Shown: positions 1-8,305, counted from the first letter of the stretch. The stretch is 9,521 bases of DNA from an uncultured Clostridiaceae bacterium (GCA_947175805.1 CAMWOF010000070.1:1-9521), one strand, 5' to 3'. Notes: generated by a model not told the origin, from the letters alone. Program-made: numbers and translations.

Positions 1-2459
1 ATAAAATATATAAAAAATGGCTGGGAACAGTTATGCGGAGCCTGGAATGTTTTCGGCGCATACATAATCTTGAGGAGTCAGTTTTGCTGTTTCAGACAGG
101 GCAGATTCGTGACTCCCTGACGGGCTTTTACAATTATAACGGTTTTGTGGATAAAGCGGTGTCAATGTTGGCGTGTGTGCCGAACCAAGGCTATTATATA
201 GATATGATTGCCCTTGACTTTTGCGGTATCAATGAAGTGTTTGAGCATTATAGCATTTCTGAAGGGAACCAGGCAGTGATTGATTTTTCACGGATGCTGG
301 AGATTGCTGTGGGAAAGGGTGTTTCCTGCGCCCTCGGCAACGGAGAGTTCCTAATTGCATATTTTTATAATGAGAAATGTGAGAGCTGCGTGGAGGATAT
401 CCAGGAATACATGAGTAAGGCCTTAGAGGACTATAACATGGAAAATGGTCTCGGAAAGCTCTACATTTCCGTTGGCAGCGTACAGCGGCAGATTGTTGAT
501 GTCACCGGATTTGAAAAACTGATTAACGAGGCGGTAGGCAATAAGAACAATAATAAGACAAATGCACAGCGGCACAGTCATGACAAGCTGACCAGGGAGG
601 AGCGGGATGAGGCTCAGTTCGTGGCAGATATCTTAGATAACAACCGCTTTATTTACTATTTTCAGCCAATTGTGGAGGCAGAGTCCGGGAAGATTTATGC
701 CTATGAAGCATTGATGAGAGCGGACATAGAGCAGTATATATCACCGCTGCAGATTTTAAAATATGCGGAGCATTTGGGAAGGCTCTATGATGTAGAACAG
801 GCGACATTTACCAATGTTTTAAAATATCTGGAAGAAAATGAGGATGTATTTGTCGGGAAAAAGATATTTATCAATAGTATTCCGGGCAATCGGCTGCGAG
901 AGGAGGACAACAGCTTTGTTTGGGACAGGCTGGAGCACTATCATAACAGCGTGGTAGTGGAGCTCACGGAGCAGGCGGAGTTAGATGATAAAGAGCTGGC
1001 GTCCTTAAAGGGTCTGTATAAGAGACTGGAGATAGAAACGGCAGTGGACGACTATGGTACGGGATATTCCAATGTCACCAACCTGCTTCGTTATATGCCT
1101 AATTATGTTAAGATTGACAGGATGCTGCTTGCAGGCATACATTTAAGTCCCCAGAAGCAGCATTTTGTAAAGGAGATTATTGAGTTTGCCCATGATAATC
1201 AAATTAAAGCGTTGGCAGAGGGCGTAGAGACTGCAGAAGAATTAAAGATGGTAATTGCTCTAGGGGCAGATTTGATTCAGGGTTACTATACTGCGCGACC
1301 TTCAGCCCAGGTGCTTTCTGGGATAGACAGCAGTCTTCAGAATGAAATTATACAGTACAGGCATGCAGCAGCAAAGCAGAACGGCAAAAAGGTATATGAA
1401 GCGGGACAGGAGAGCAGGATTTCCCTTGTCAAGCTGGTGACCGGGGACTATTCCAGAATCCAGTTTAACAGCGGGGATGTGACGCATAGGGATGTGACGA
1501 TTGTAGGTATTCCGGGCTTCGAGGCGGAAATGGACATCGTAGTTGAGGATTCCTATGTGGGACGAATTGAATTGATGGATGTGTATTTAAAGGGGCAGAA
1601 AAAGGCTCCGGGTATTATTATAGGAAACCACTGTGATGTGACACTTGCGCTGAATGGAGAGAGCGTGATAGAGCAGGGTGGTGTTTTGGTGCCTGAAAGC
1701 TCAAAGCTGACCGTGCAGGGAGATGGAAATCTCATCATGAAGCAGATTGCTGTGGATGGCTGCGGTATCGGAAACACAAAGGATGAAAAGCATGGAGAGC
1801 TTGTCTTTGACCAGGATGGTGCTATTGAGGTTCACGGAAATACAATGTATGGCGTTGGTATCGGTTCCGGTCAGGGCGGGAAGATTCAGATTAACAGGGG
1901 AAGATACGTAATCAATCTGTCCGGACAGGATGCAGTAGGGATTGGCTCTCTGTATGCGGACTGCAGCCCGGTGATTCACCGTGGGGATATTGAGATTCAT
2001 ATGGTAAATGTATCCGGCGTGGGCATTGGCTCCCTGACGGGAAGCGTCAGCTTAGAGATGCGGAAGACTTCTGTTGTAGGTTATTTTGGCGGTCATAAAT
2101 GCACAGGCATCGGTACGCTGGAGGGTGAGCACTGTACACTGGATATCCAGGATGCCATTGTAAATATGGATATGCGTGTGGATGAGAGCTGTGGCATCGG
2201 CAGTCAGACGGGGGAGACAGATATTGAGATGGATCATTTCCGGCTTCAGGCAGCAGTCAAGGGAAAAGAGGCTGTTTCCCTGGGTAATTTTGCAAAAACA
2301 GCCAAGATATGTTTGCGGCAGGGGGATATCAGTTCTGATGTAAAGAACAATCTGGAGATTGACGTGGGGGCGGATGTGTTTGAGATTATAGGCACAAGAT
2401 GCCAGTTTAAGCATAACGGAGAGGAAATTGTAAGAGAGAGTATTGATGAAGACGAATAA
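1..2459 (+). CDS. EAL-domain c-di-GMP phosphodiesterase with degenerate GGDEF domain and C-terminal beta-helix-like repeats (5' end outside window)
   Basis: Predicted to hydrolyse cyclic di-GMP in the cytoplasm. Residues are numbered from the ATG at 33. The frame is open without a stop to the left edge, no good ribosome site precedes ATG 33, and the first GGDEF strand (DSLTGFYN, D27) follows only 26 residues later. The real start, and probably a sensor domain, therefore lie upstream. The GGDEF domain (about 20-170) is degenerate: the signature reads GNGEF (102-106), so cyclase activity is unlikely. The EAL domain (about 195-435) looks active: E225 of EAL, N281 of FINSIP, E310 of ELTE, D339-D340 of DDYGTG, K360, E396 and E399 of AEGVE, and Q416. 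From about 460 to 795 there are short beta-strand repeats with a GIG motif about every 28 residues, resembling clostridial Cthe_2159-type beta-helices. The visible part has no membrane segment. It ends inside the next gene, which encodes an opposing cyclase. Sure of the EAL call; the helix call is by pattern. Confidence 0.9.
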   Translation, partial: KIYKKWLGTVMRSLECFRRIHNLEESVLLFQTGQIRDSLTGFYNYNGFVDKAVSMLACVPNQGYYIDMIALDFCGINEVFEHYSISEGNQAVIDFSRMLEIAVGKGVSCALGNGEFLIAYFYNEKCESCVEDIQEYMSKALEDYNMENGLGKLYISVGSVQRQIVDVTGFEKLINEAVGNKNNNKTNAQRHSHDKLTREERDEAQFVADILDNNRFIYYFQPIVEAESGKIYAYEALMRADIEQYISPLQILKYAEHLGRLYDVEQATFTNVLKYLEENEDVFVGKKIFINSIPGNRLREEDNSFVWDRLEHYHNSVVVELTEQAELDDKELASLKGLYKRLEIETAVDDYGTGYSNVTNLLRYMPNYVKIDRMLLAGIHLSPQKQHFVKEIIEFAHDNQIKALAEGVETAEELKMVIALGADLIQGYYTARPSAQVLSGIDSSLQNEIIQYRHAAAKQNGKKVYEAGQESRISLVKLVTGDYSRIQFNSGDVTHRDVTIVGIPGFEAEMDIVVEDSYVGRIELMDVYLKGQKKAPGIIIGNHCDVTLALNGESVIEQGGVLVPESSKLTVQGDGNLIMKQIAVDGCGIGNTKDEKHGELVFDQDGAIEVHGNTMYGVGIGSGQGGKIQINRGRYVINLSGQDAVGIGSLYADCSPVIHRGDIEIHMVNVSGVGIGSLTGSVSLEMRKTSVVGYFGGHKCTGIGTLEGEHCTLDIQDAIVNMDMRVDESCGIGSQTGETDIEMDHFRLQAAVKGKEAVSLGNFAKTAKICLRQGDISSDVKNNLEIDVGADVFEIIGTRCQFKHNGEEIVRESIDEDE
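1761..2288 (+). repeat. Tandem GIG-type repeats, about 28 residues each, within the EAL protein
   Basis: The motif GIG(S/T/N) recurs with its first glycine at residues 578, 609, 636, 664, 692 and 721, with a decayed copy (SLG) at 749. Spacings are 31, 27, 28, 28, 29 and 28. Between the motifs, polar and hydrophobic residues alternate (for example GKIQINRGRYVINLSG), as expected for coils of a beta-helix. An earlier stretch, APGIIIGN through LTVQGDGNLIM, follows the usual lead-in of clostridial surface beta-helix proteins. The copies differ widely in DNA sequence, so this is an old protein repeat and not a recent DNA duplication. Confidence 0.7.
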
Positions 2460-3915
2460 AAAATCATTTTGGGCAAATGTAAAGCTGGTGATTGTCATTG
2501 TTCCGACGGTAATCCTGTTGCTTTTTGTATTCTTTGTGCTGACCAGAAGGGAAATCATTACGTTGTCAAAGGACAACCTGGCAATCAAGTCAAAGAATTA
2601 TGCCGATGATATCAGCAAATGGGCGGATAGCGTATTAGACGAACTGAATATTTACAGCAGTATGATAGAGCACATGAGCCTGGATGACCCTAAGACGTTA
2701 GAAATGCTAAAGACTTCTGCTGATTCCAATGACGCTTATCCCTATGGTCTTTATTGGGGGGATGACCAGGGAACGTATTTTGATTCTTCAGGCTGGGTGC
2801 CGGATGCAGATTATGTGGTTACGGAGCGGAACTGGTATTTGGAGGGTTTGGAGCATGAGAGGTTTTCCTTTGGCGAGCCCTATATGGATGCGATGACCGG
2901 CGATACCTGTGTCAGTGTGACCACCAGAGTCAAAAACTATAAGACGGTCTGTGTGCTGGCGGCGGATGTTTATCTGGATTATGCCTCAGATCTTGTCTCC
3001 GAGATTACAAAGGAGTCGATAGAGCATGCCCTTTATGCTACCGGTGGCACAAGAATTATTGTAGCGGATTCCGATACCGACATGGTAGGCAAGTGCTTAA
3101 GGGAAGATAACGGTTCCCGGCTCTATGCCAACATTAATCAACTGCTGGAGGAAGGGAAAACCGGCCAGAGTGAGATTGAGGGTGATGACGGTTTATATTA
3201 TGTCGATATTAACAGGATAGAAAATACGGACTGGTATTTTATCACATGTATGAGCAGGAAAGGGACCCTGAAAAATCTGAACAGACTGGAGCGGCTTATG
3301 CTGTTAGCGGCAGTAATTGTATCCTTTATTCTGGTGTATATTGTTAACCGGATTGCCAAGGAGATGAGCAGTATCCGGATAAAGGCAAAGACAGACCCGC
3401 TTACCAGGCTGTTAAATAGAGATGGATTTCGGGAAATGATGATGCTTGCGATGGAGACAAATACCGAGCAGGGCATTCTTATGATTATGGACATGGATAA
3501 TTTTAAGAAGATAAATGACCAGCTTGGGCACCCAGAGGGGGATGCGGTATTAAAACGCTTTGCCGTTTTATTGGAGGGTTATTTTAACCGGAATAAGGAC
3601 ATTGTGGCAAGAATCGGCGGTGACGAGTTTGCTGTCTATGTAGGCAGGCCGGTAGGCGCTTCGGAGGTAGAGGCGATGCTGAAGAAATTTATTTTGCTGT
3701 TTCATGGAGAGTTTGATGAGGCATATCCGGAGCAGAAGCTTTCTGTCAGTATTGGAGGCGCATTTTCTGCTGACAATAAAACCTTTGACAAGTTGTATAA
3801 GAGTTCTGATGAGGCGCTTTATAAGGTCAAGAGAAACGGCAAGGACGGTTTTATGATAGCTTCCGGGTATAAAGAAAAGACAGAAGTAGAAGCTGGTAAA
3901 AAGAATAAAGATTAA
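2446..3915 (+). CDS. Membrane-bound diguanylate cyclase with dCache sensor domain
   Basis: Predicted to make cyclic di-GMP from two GTP in response to an extracellular ligand. Residues are numbered from ATG 2446, which I prefer over the adjacent TTG at 2443. TM1 is at about 13-32, an extracytoplasmic region of about 250 residues follows, TM2 is at about 284-302, then a short linker and a GGDEF domain (about 312-478). The GGDEF domain has DPLTRLLNRDGF from 317, the metal/substrate stretch MDMDNFKKIND, an intact GGDEF (391-395), and an inhibitory-site RxxD (R382-D385) at the standard five-residue spacing, so product inhibition is expected. The sensor has Y123, R128, W130, Y131, Y146, D148 and D174, matching in order and spacing the dCache_1 amino-acid-binding motif known from PctA-type receptors. 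The start overlaps the upstream EAL gene by 14 bases with only a weak AGAGAG ribosome site, which suggests translational coupling. Family is certain; the ligand is inferred. Confidence 0.95.
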   Translation: MKTNKKSFWANVKLVIVIVPTVILLLFVFFVLTRREIITLSKDNLAIKSKNYADDISKWADSVLDELNIYSSMIEHMSLDDPKTLEMLKTSADSNDAYPYGLYWGDDQGTYFDSSGWVPDADYVVTERNWYLEGLEHERFSFGEPYMDAMTGDTCVSVTTRVKNYKTVCVLAADVYLDYASDLVSEITKESIEHALYATGGTRIIVADSDTDMVGKCLREDNGSRLYANINQLLEEGKTGQSEIEGDDGLYYVDINRIENTDWYFITCMSRKGTLKNLNRLERLMLLAAVIVSFILVYIVNRIAKEMSSIRIKAKTDPLTRLLNRDGFREMMMLAMETNTEQGILMIMDMDNFKKINDQLGHPEGDAVLKRFAVLLEGYFNRNKDIVARIGGDEFAVYVGRPVGASEVEAMLKKFILLFHGEFDEAYPEQKLSVSIGGAFSADNKTFDKLYKSSDEALYKVKRNGKDGFMIASGYKEKTEVEAGKKNKD

Positions 3916-3922
3916 AAAATAA

Positions 3923-3969
3923 AGCACTCCGGGCTGCGCGCAGGCAGCCGCCGGGGTGCTCTATTTTTT
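3923..3969. terminator. Bidirectional rho-independent terminator
   Basis: The arms 3923-3932 and 3951-3960 (AGCACTCCGG / CCGGGGTGCT) form a 10-bp stem with one G-T pair. It is extended by an inner GCTGC/GCAGC stem (3933-3937 with 3944-3948). An A-rich run precedes it (3913-3923) and a T-rich run follows (3962-3969), so it can terminate on either strand. It lies between two converging genes, 7 bases after the cyclase stop codon and about 25 bases beyond the end of the activase-like gene. Confidence 0.9.
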
Positions 3970-3994
3970 ATGAAAATATATGTGGTCAGTGTGT

Positions 3995-6900
3995 TTATCC
4001 GTTCTGCTCCAGATTCTTCTGGGCGGTGGAAAGCATGAGCTTAATACGGTTTAGCTGGTTGACCTCGGAGGCGCCGGGGTCGTAGTCCACAGCCACGATG
4101 TTAGCGTCCGGAAACGCCAGCTTAAGCTCCTTAATCACACCCTTTCCCACCACATGGTTCGGCAGGCAGCCAAAGGGCTGGGCGCACACAATGTTGCTGG
4201 CGCCGGAGTGAATCAGCTCTATCATCTCCCCGGTCAAAAACCATCCCTCTCCAGTCTGGTTGCCAAGGGATACAAACGGTTTTGCGTATTCACCAAGCTC
4301 AGAAATTTTGGCAGGCGGGTCAAAATGCTTACTGCTGGCAAGGCATTTTCTTAAATGCTTCCGGTACTGCTCCATAAAGCCGATAGCCATATTATTGATG
4401 ACCGTATTTTTCTTTGGCTTTCCAAGAAACTCATATCGGTAATTGTGGTTATAGCACATATACATGAAGAAATCTAGCAGGTCGGGCATTACGGCTTCCG
4501 CTCCCTCTGCCTCAAGTAAATCCACCAGATGGTTGTTGGCGGAAGGCAGGAATTTTACTAAAATCTCTCCTACGATACCGACTCTTGGCTTTCGCTCCTC
4601 CGTAATTGGCAGGTTGTCAAAGTCTTTGATAATCCCCTCAATATTTTTGTTGAAGGTTCGGATATTTCCGGTTTTAACAGATTCACAGCATATCTTTTTC
4701 CATTTTTCATGGAGGGCGTTGGCAGATCCGGGCACCTTCTCATAAGGCCGCATACGGTACAGCACCCGCATAAACACATCGCCGTAAATTAATGCCTGGA
4801 TTACCCGATTTACCAGGGACGGCGAATATTTAAAGCCTGGGTTCTTTTCTATACCCTGCATGCTTAATGATATGACAGGAATGTCATCCATCCCCGCTTT
4901 TCTTAGCGCTCTTCTGATAAAACCGATGTAGTTGGTAGCGCGGCAGCCACCGCCGGTCTGGGTAATGACCAATGCCGTCTTTTTTACATCATATTTTCCT
5001 GAGAGCAGTGCCTGCATAAGTTGTCCAACGACAATGACGGAAGGATAGCAGGCGTCGTTGTTCACGTATTTTAGTCCGATATCTATGGTTGCCTTCGTAG
5101 CGTCTGGCAGGATTTTAATCTTATATTTACCCAGACTGTTCATGGCAGACTCTAAAATGTCAAAGTGAATCGGCGACATTTGCGGTGCAAGCAGGGTATA
5201 TTCTTCCTGCATTTCCTTCGTAAAAATTGTGCGGTGGTATGCAGAGGAGATTGGCTTTGGGGCAAATCCCCGCTTTCTTCGTATGTTGACGGCGCTGATT
5301 AAGGAGCGGATACGAATCCTGGCAGCGCCTAAATTGCTCACCTCGTCAATCTTTAATACGGTATAAATTTTGTTGGAGCCGGTCAGAATATCGTTTACCT
5401 GATCCGTGGTGACCGCATCTAAACCGCAGCCGAAGGAATTTAGCTGAATCAGTTCCAGATTTTTTTGTCCCTTGACATAGTTGGCAGCCGCATAGAGGCG
5501 GGAATGGTACATCCACTGGTCGGAGACAATTAAAGGCCTTTCCACCGGCGTTAAATGGGATACGGAATCCTCCGTCAAAACGGCAATGCCATAGGAGTTA
5601 ATCAGCTCAGGAAGGCCGTGGTTGATTTCCGGGTCAATGTGGTACGGTCTGCCTGCCAGGACAATCCCCAGCTTGTCGTGTTCGTTTAGCCATGCCACGG
5701 TTTCCTCACCTTTTTTGCGGATATCAGCTTTGATGGCATCTGCCTCTGCATAGGCGGCATCCGTTGCTTCATTAATTTCCTTTTGCGTAATGTCATAATA
5801 TTTGGACAGCTCCTGGTAGAGCCGCAGCTTCAGGGCGCTTGGATTGTCCAATGCCAGGAAAGGGCGGATATAGGTAATATCATCGCTCTGAATTTCTTCC
5901 ATATTATTTTTAATATTCTCCGCATAGGAGGTAACAATCGGGCAGTTATAGTGGTTATATGCCTCCGGCGTCTCGTTTTGCTCATAAGGAACGCATGGGT
6001 AGAAGATGTGGTCTAAGCCTTGCTTAATCAGCCACATAACATGCCCATGGGATATCTTTGCAGGATAACACTCCGATTCGCTGGGAATCGACTCAATCCC
6101 CAAATCGTAGATTTTTCTGGAGGACTGGGGCGATAATATAACCCGAAATCCCAAATTTGTAAAAAATGTATGCCAGAATGGGTAGTTTTCGTACATATTT
6201 AATACGCGTGGAATCCCTATGGTGCCTCTGTATGCCAGTTCCGGCTCCAAAGACTGATAGCCGAACAGCTTTTTAAATTTGTATTCAAACAGGTTTGGCA
6301 CATTGTCCTTATTTTTCTTTTCCCCGATACCCCGTTCACAGCGGTTGCCGGTAATAAACTGCCTGCCGCCGGAAAAGCGGTTGATGGTGAGCAGACAGTT
6401 GTTGGTACAGCCCTTGCACCGCGCCATGGAGGTATCAAACTGGAGATTGTTAATTTGGTCAATGGAAAGCATAGAAGTCTCTATGCTGGCGTCATAGCGC
6501 TCCCTGGCAATCAGCGCTGCGCCGAAGGCCCCCATAATACCTGAGATATCCGGGCGCACTGCCTCCCTGCCGGAAATCAGCTCAAAGCTTCTGAGCACGG
6601 CGTCGTTATAAAATGTACCACCCTGCACCACGACCTTTTCACCCAAATCTTTAGGGTCTGTGAGCTTGATAACCTTTAAAAGCGCATTTTTGATAACGGA
6701 GTAGGCAAGTCCTGCGGAGATGTCTGCCACGGTTGCGCCCTCCTTTTGCGCCTGTTTCACTTTGGAGTTCATAAAAACGGTACAGCGGGAGCCGAGGTCA
6801 ATCGGAGTCTCGGCAAAGAGTGCTATATTCGCAAAATCTTCGATTTCATAATTCAAGGATTTGGCGAAGGTCTCAATAAAGGAACCGCAGCCGGAGGAGC

Positions 6901-8224
6901 AGGCCTCATTCAACATTACATTGTCCACCACGCCGTTCTTAATTTTGATACACTTCATATCCTGGCCGCCGATGTCTAAAATACAGTCTACCTCCGGCTC
7001 AAAAAAGGCGGCGGCAGTGTAGTGGGCGATGGTTTCCACCTCGCCGTGGTCAAGCATCAGGGCAGACTTAATTAGAGCCTCGCCGTAGCCGGTGGAGCAG
7101 GAGCCAACGATAGCTGCACTGTCAGGCAGCTTACTGTAAATATCCTTCATGGCACGCAGGCTTGTTTTTAGCGGGCTTCCGTTGTTGCTGCTGTAAAAAT
7201 CGTAGAGTAGTTGACCGTCCTCGCCCACCAAAGCGACCTTCGTCGTGGTGGAGCCAGCGTCGATTCCTAAAAAGCAGTTGCCCTCGTAGGTGGAAAGATC
7301 CCCCCGCATTACGGAAAAACGGTTGTGTTTCTCAATAAATTCGTCATATTCCGCAGGGGAGGCAAATAGCGGCTGCATACGCTCTACCTCAATTGCCATC
7401 TCCATGTTTTCGTTTAGTTTTTCCAAAAATGCACACAGGGAAAGTGCATCCTCCTCCTTCGAGGTCAGCGCCGCACCCACTGCCGCAAATAAATGGGAGT
7501 GATTCGGTGCAATAATATGCTCGTCCGTCAGTCCCAGTGTGCGGATAAATGCATTTTTCAGTTCTGACAAAAAGTGGAGCGGACCTCCTAAAAACGCCAC
7601 ATTTCCTCGAATTGGCTTGCCACAGGCAAGACCGGAAATGGTCTGGTTTACGACTGCCTGGAATATAGAGGCGGCAAGATTCGGCTTAGTAGCGCCCTCG
7701 TTAATCAAAGGCTGAATGTCTGTCTTTGCAAATACACCGCAGCGGGCGGCAATTGGATATATAGTATCATAATCCTTTGCGTATTCGTTTAACCCTGCGG
7801 CGTCGGTTTGTAACAGTGTCGCCATCTGGTCGATAAAGGAGCCGGTGCCACCGGCGCATACACCGTTCATCCGCTGGTCGATGCCGTTGGTAAAATAAAT
7901 GATTTTCGCATCCTCGCCGCCAAGCTCAATGGCGACATCTGTCTGGGGCGCATAGTCTAACAGGGCGGTAGAAACGCATACTACCTCCTGCGTAAAAGGT
8001 ATTCCCAGCATATTACCGATAGTCAGCCCGCCGGAGCCGGTAATGGTAGGGCAAATTGTTATCTCTCCGGTCTGCTGGTAAGCGTGGTTTACCAGCTTTG
8101 CAATAGTCTCCTTAATATTCGCAAAATGCCGCTCATATTCGGAGAAAATGATATGGTTTTCTTCATCTAAAACTGCAACCTTGACGGTAGTGGAACCGAC
8201 ATCGATGCCTAATTTATAATTCAT
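3995..8224 (-). CDS. Fused acyl-CoA dehydratase activase-related protein (two BcrAD/BadFG ATPase modules plus COG3580/COG3581-like parts)
   Basis: 1409 residues, full length for the large clostridial fusions of this family; the reaction is unknown. Relatives use ATP to push an electron from a [4Fe-4S] cluster into 2-hydroxyacyl-CoA dehydratases, benzoyl-CoA reductases or double-cubane proteins. Module 1 (about 4-255) has phosphate loop GIDVGSTTVK (6-15), LGGED (101-105), and cluster cysteines C123 (VCAGGTGSF) and C162 (RCGVF). Module 2 (about 318-575) has GIDAGSTTTK (320-329), DIGGQD (417-422), C442, C446 and C481. A CxxCxxxC cluster (603-610) with C629 follows, then a DUF2229-like region (about 665-980; C719, C744, C933 in FGCGLD) and a COG3581-like region (about 1000-1400; C1059, C1094 in GGGCRATN, C1352 in FGCLPN). 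The ATG at 8224 is fixed by the typical MxxKLGIDVGST start and an in-frame stop two codons upstream. It is probably a soluble, oxygen-sensitive, single-gene unit. The family is sure, the substrate is not. Confidence 0.93.
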   Translation of the reverse strand: MNYKLGIDVGSTTVKVAVLDEENHIIFSEYERHFANIKETIAKLVNHAYQQTGEITICPTITGSGGLTIGNMLGIPFTQEVVCVSTALLDYAPQTDVAIELGGEDAKIIYFTNGIDQRMNGVCAGGTGSFIDQMATLLQTDAAGLNEYAKDYDTIYPIAARCGVFAKTDIQPLINEGATKPNLAASIFQAVVNQTISGLACGKPIRGNVAFLGGPLHFLSELKNAFIRTLGLTDEHIIAPNHSHLFAAVGAALTSKEEDALSLCAFLEKLNENMEMAIEVERMQPLFASPAEYDEFIEKHNRFSVMRGDLSTYEGNCFLGIDAGSTTTKVALVGEDGQLLYDFYSSNNGSPLKTSLRAMKDIYSKLPDSAAIVGSCSTGYGEALIKSALMLDHGEVETIAHYTAAAFFEPEVDCILDIGGQDMKCIKIKNGVVDNVMLNEACSSGCGSFIETFAKSLNYEIEDFANIALFAETPIDLGSRCTVFMNSKVKQAQKEGATVADISAGLAYSVIKNALLKVIKLTDPKDLGEKVVVQGGTFYNDAVLRSFELISGREAVRPDISGIMGAFGAALIARERYDASIETSMLSIDQINNLQFDTSMARCKGCTNNCLLTINRFSGGRQFITGNRCERGIGEKKNKDNVPNLFEYKFKKLFGYQSLEPELAYRGTIGIPRVLNMYENYPFWHTFFTNLGFRVILSPQSSRKIYDLGIESIPSESECYPAKISHGHVMWLIKQGLDHIFYPCVPYEQNETPEAYNHYNCPIVTSYAENIKNNMEEIQSDDITYIRPFLALDNPSALKLRLYQELSKYYDITQKEINEATDAAYAEADAIKADIRKKGEETVAWLNEHDKLGIVLAGRPYHIDPEINHGLPELINSYGIAVLTEDSVSHLTPVERPLIVSDQWMYHSRLYAAANYVKGQKNLELIQLNSFGCGLDAVTTDQVNDILTGSNKIYTVLKIDEVSNLGAARIRIRSLISAVNIRRKRGFAPKPISSAYHRTIFTKEMQEEYTLLAPQMSPIHFDILESAMNSLGKYKIKILPDATKATIDIGLKYVNNDACYPSVIVVGQLMQALLSGKYDVKKTALVITQTGGGCRATNYIGFIRRALRKAGMDDIPVISLSMQGIEKNPGFKYSPSLVNRVIQALIYGDVFMRVLYRMRPYEKVPGSANALHEKWKKICCESVKTGNIRTFNKNIEGIIKDFDNLPITEERKPRVGIVGEILVKFLPSANNHLVDLLEAEGAEAVMPDLLDFFMYMCYNHNYRYEFLGKPKKNTVINNMAIGFMEQYRKHLRKCLASSKHFDPPAKISELGEYAKPFVSLGNQTGEGWFLTGEMIELIHSGASNIVCAQPFGCLPNHVVGKGVIKELKLAFPDANIVAVDYDPGASEVNQLNRIKLMLSTAQKNLEQNG

Positions 8225-8235
8225 AGCTTATCTGC

Positions 8236-8271
8236 GGGATACCCGGTTTAAAGTACCGGACAGGGTATCCC
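8236..8271 (-). promoter_or_regulatory. Perfect hairpin between ribosome site and start codon of the activase gene
   Basis: GGGATACCC (8263-8271 read on the - strand) and GGGTATCCC (8236-8244) are perfect 9-bp complements, with an 18-base loop that can form a further GGT/ACC pair. There is no T-run after it, so it is not an ordinary terminator. It sits wholly in the leader of the activase gene, 11 bases before the ATG. Confidence 0.65.
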
Positions 8272-8275
8272 TTTG

Positions 8276-8282
8276 CCTCCTT
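8276..8282 (-). promoter_or_regulatory. Strong Shine-Dalgarno AAGGAGG, 51 bases from the activase start
   Basis: On the - strand AAGGAGG is the only strong ribosome site in the leader, but 51 bases separate it from ATG 8224. No usable start codon follows it at the normal distance, and nothing better precedes the ATG. If the 36-base hairpin at 8236-8271 folds, the effective spacing falls to about 15 bases. A small TAAGA/TCTTA stem (8287-8299) lies just upstream. Confidence 0.5.
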
Positions 8283-8305
8283 ATACTAAGATATTCTTAC
8301 TTACT

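Noticed and set aside
17..67. ATG at 17 as the start of a gene
   Set aside because: Its frame stops after 16 codons and is out of frame with the EAL protein.
2443..2445. TTG as the start of the diguanylate cyclase
   Set aside because: The ATG directly after it (2446) is a better start at a suitable distance from AGAGAG; the difference is one residue.
1302..2588. Several reverse-strand open frames opposite the EAL and cyclase genes, the largest 178 codons
   Set aside because: They lie entirely within strong coding sequence on the other strand, have no domain-like features or ribosome sites, and their composition is that of a shadow frame.
4154..7502. Forward-strand open frames of 60-93 codons inside the activase gene
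   Set aside because: Opposite-strand shadows of a well-supported 1409-residue protein, with no recognisable motifs or start signals.
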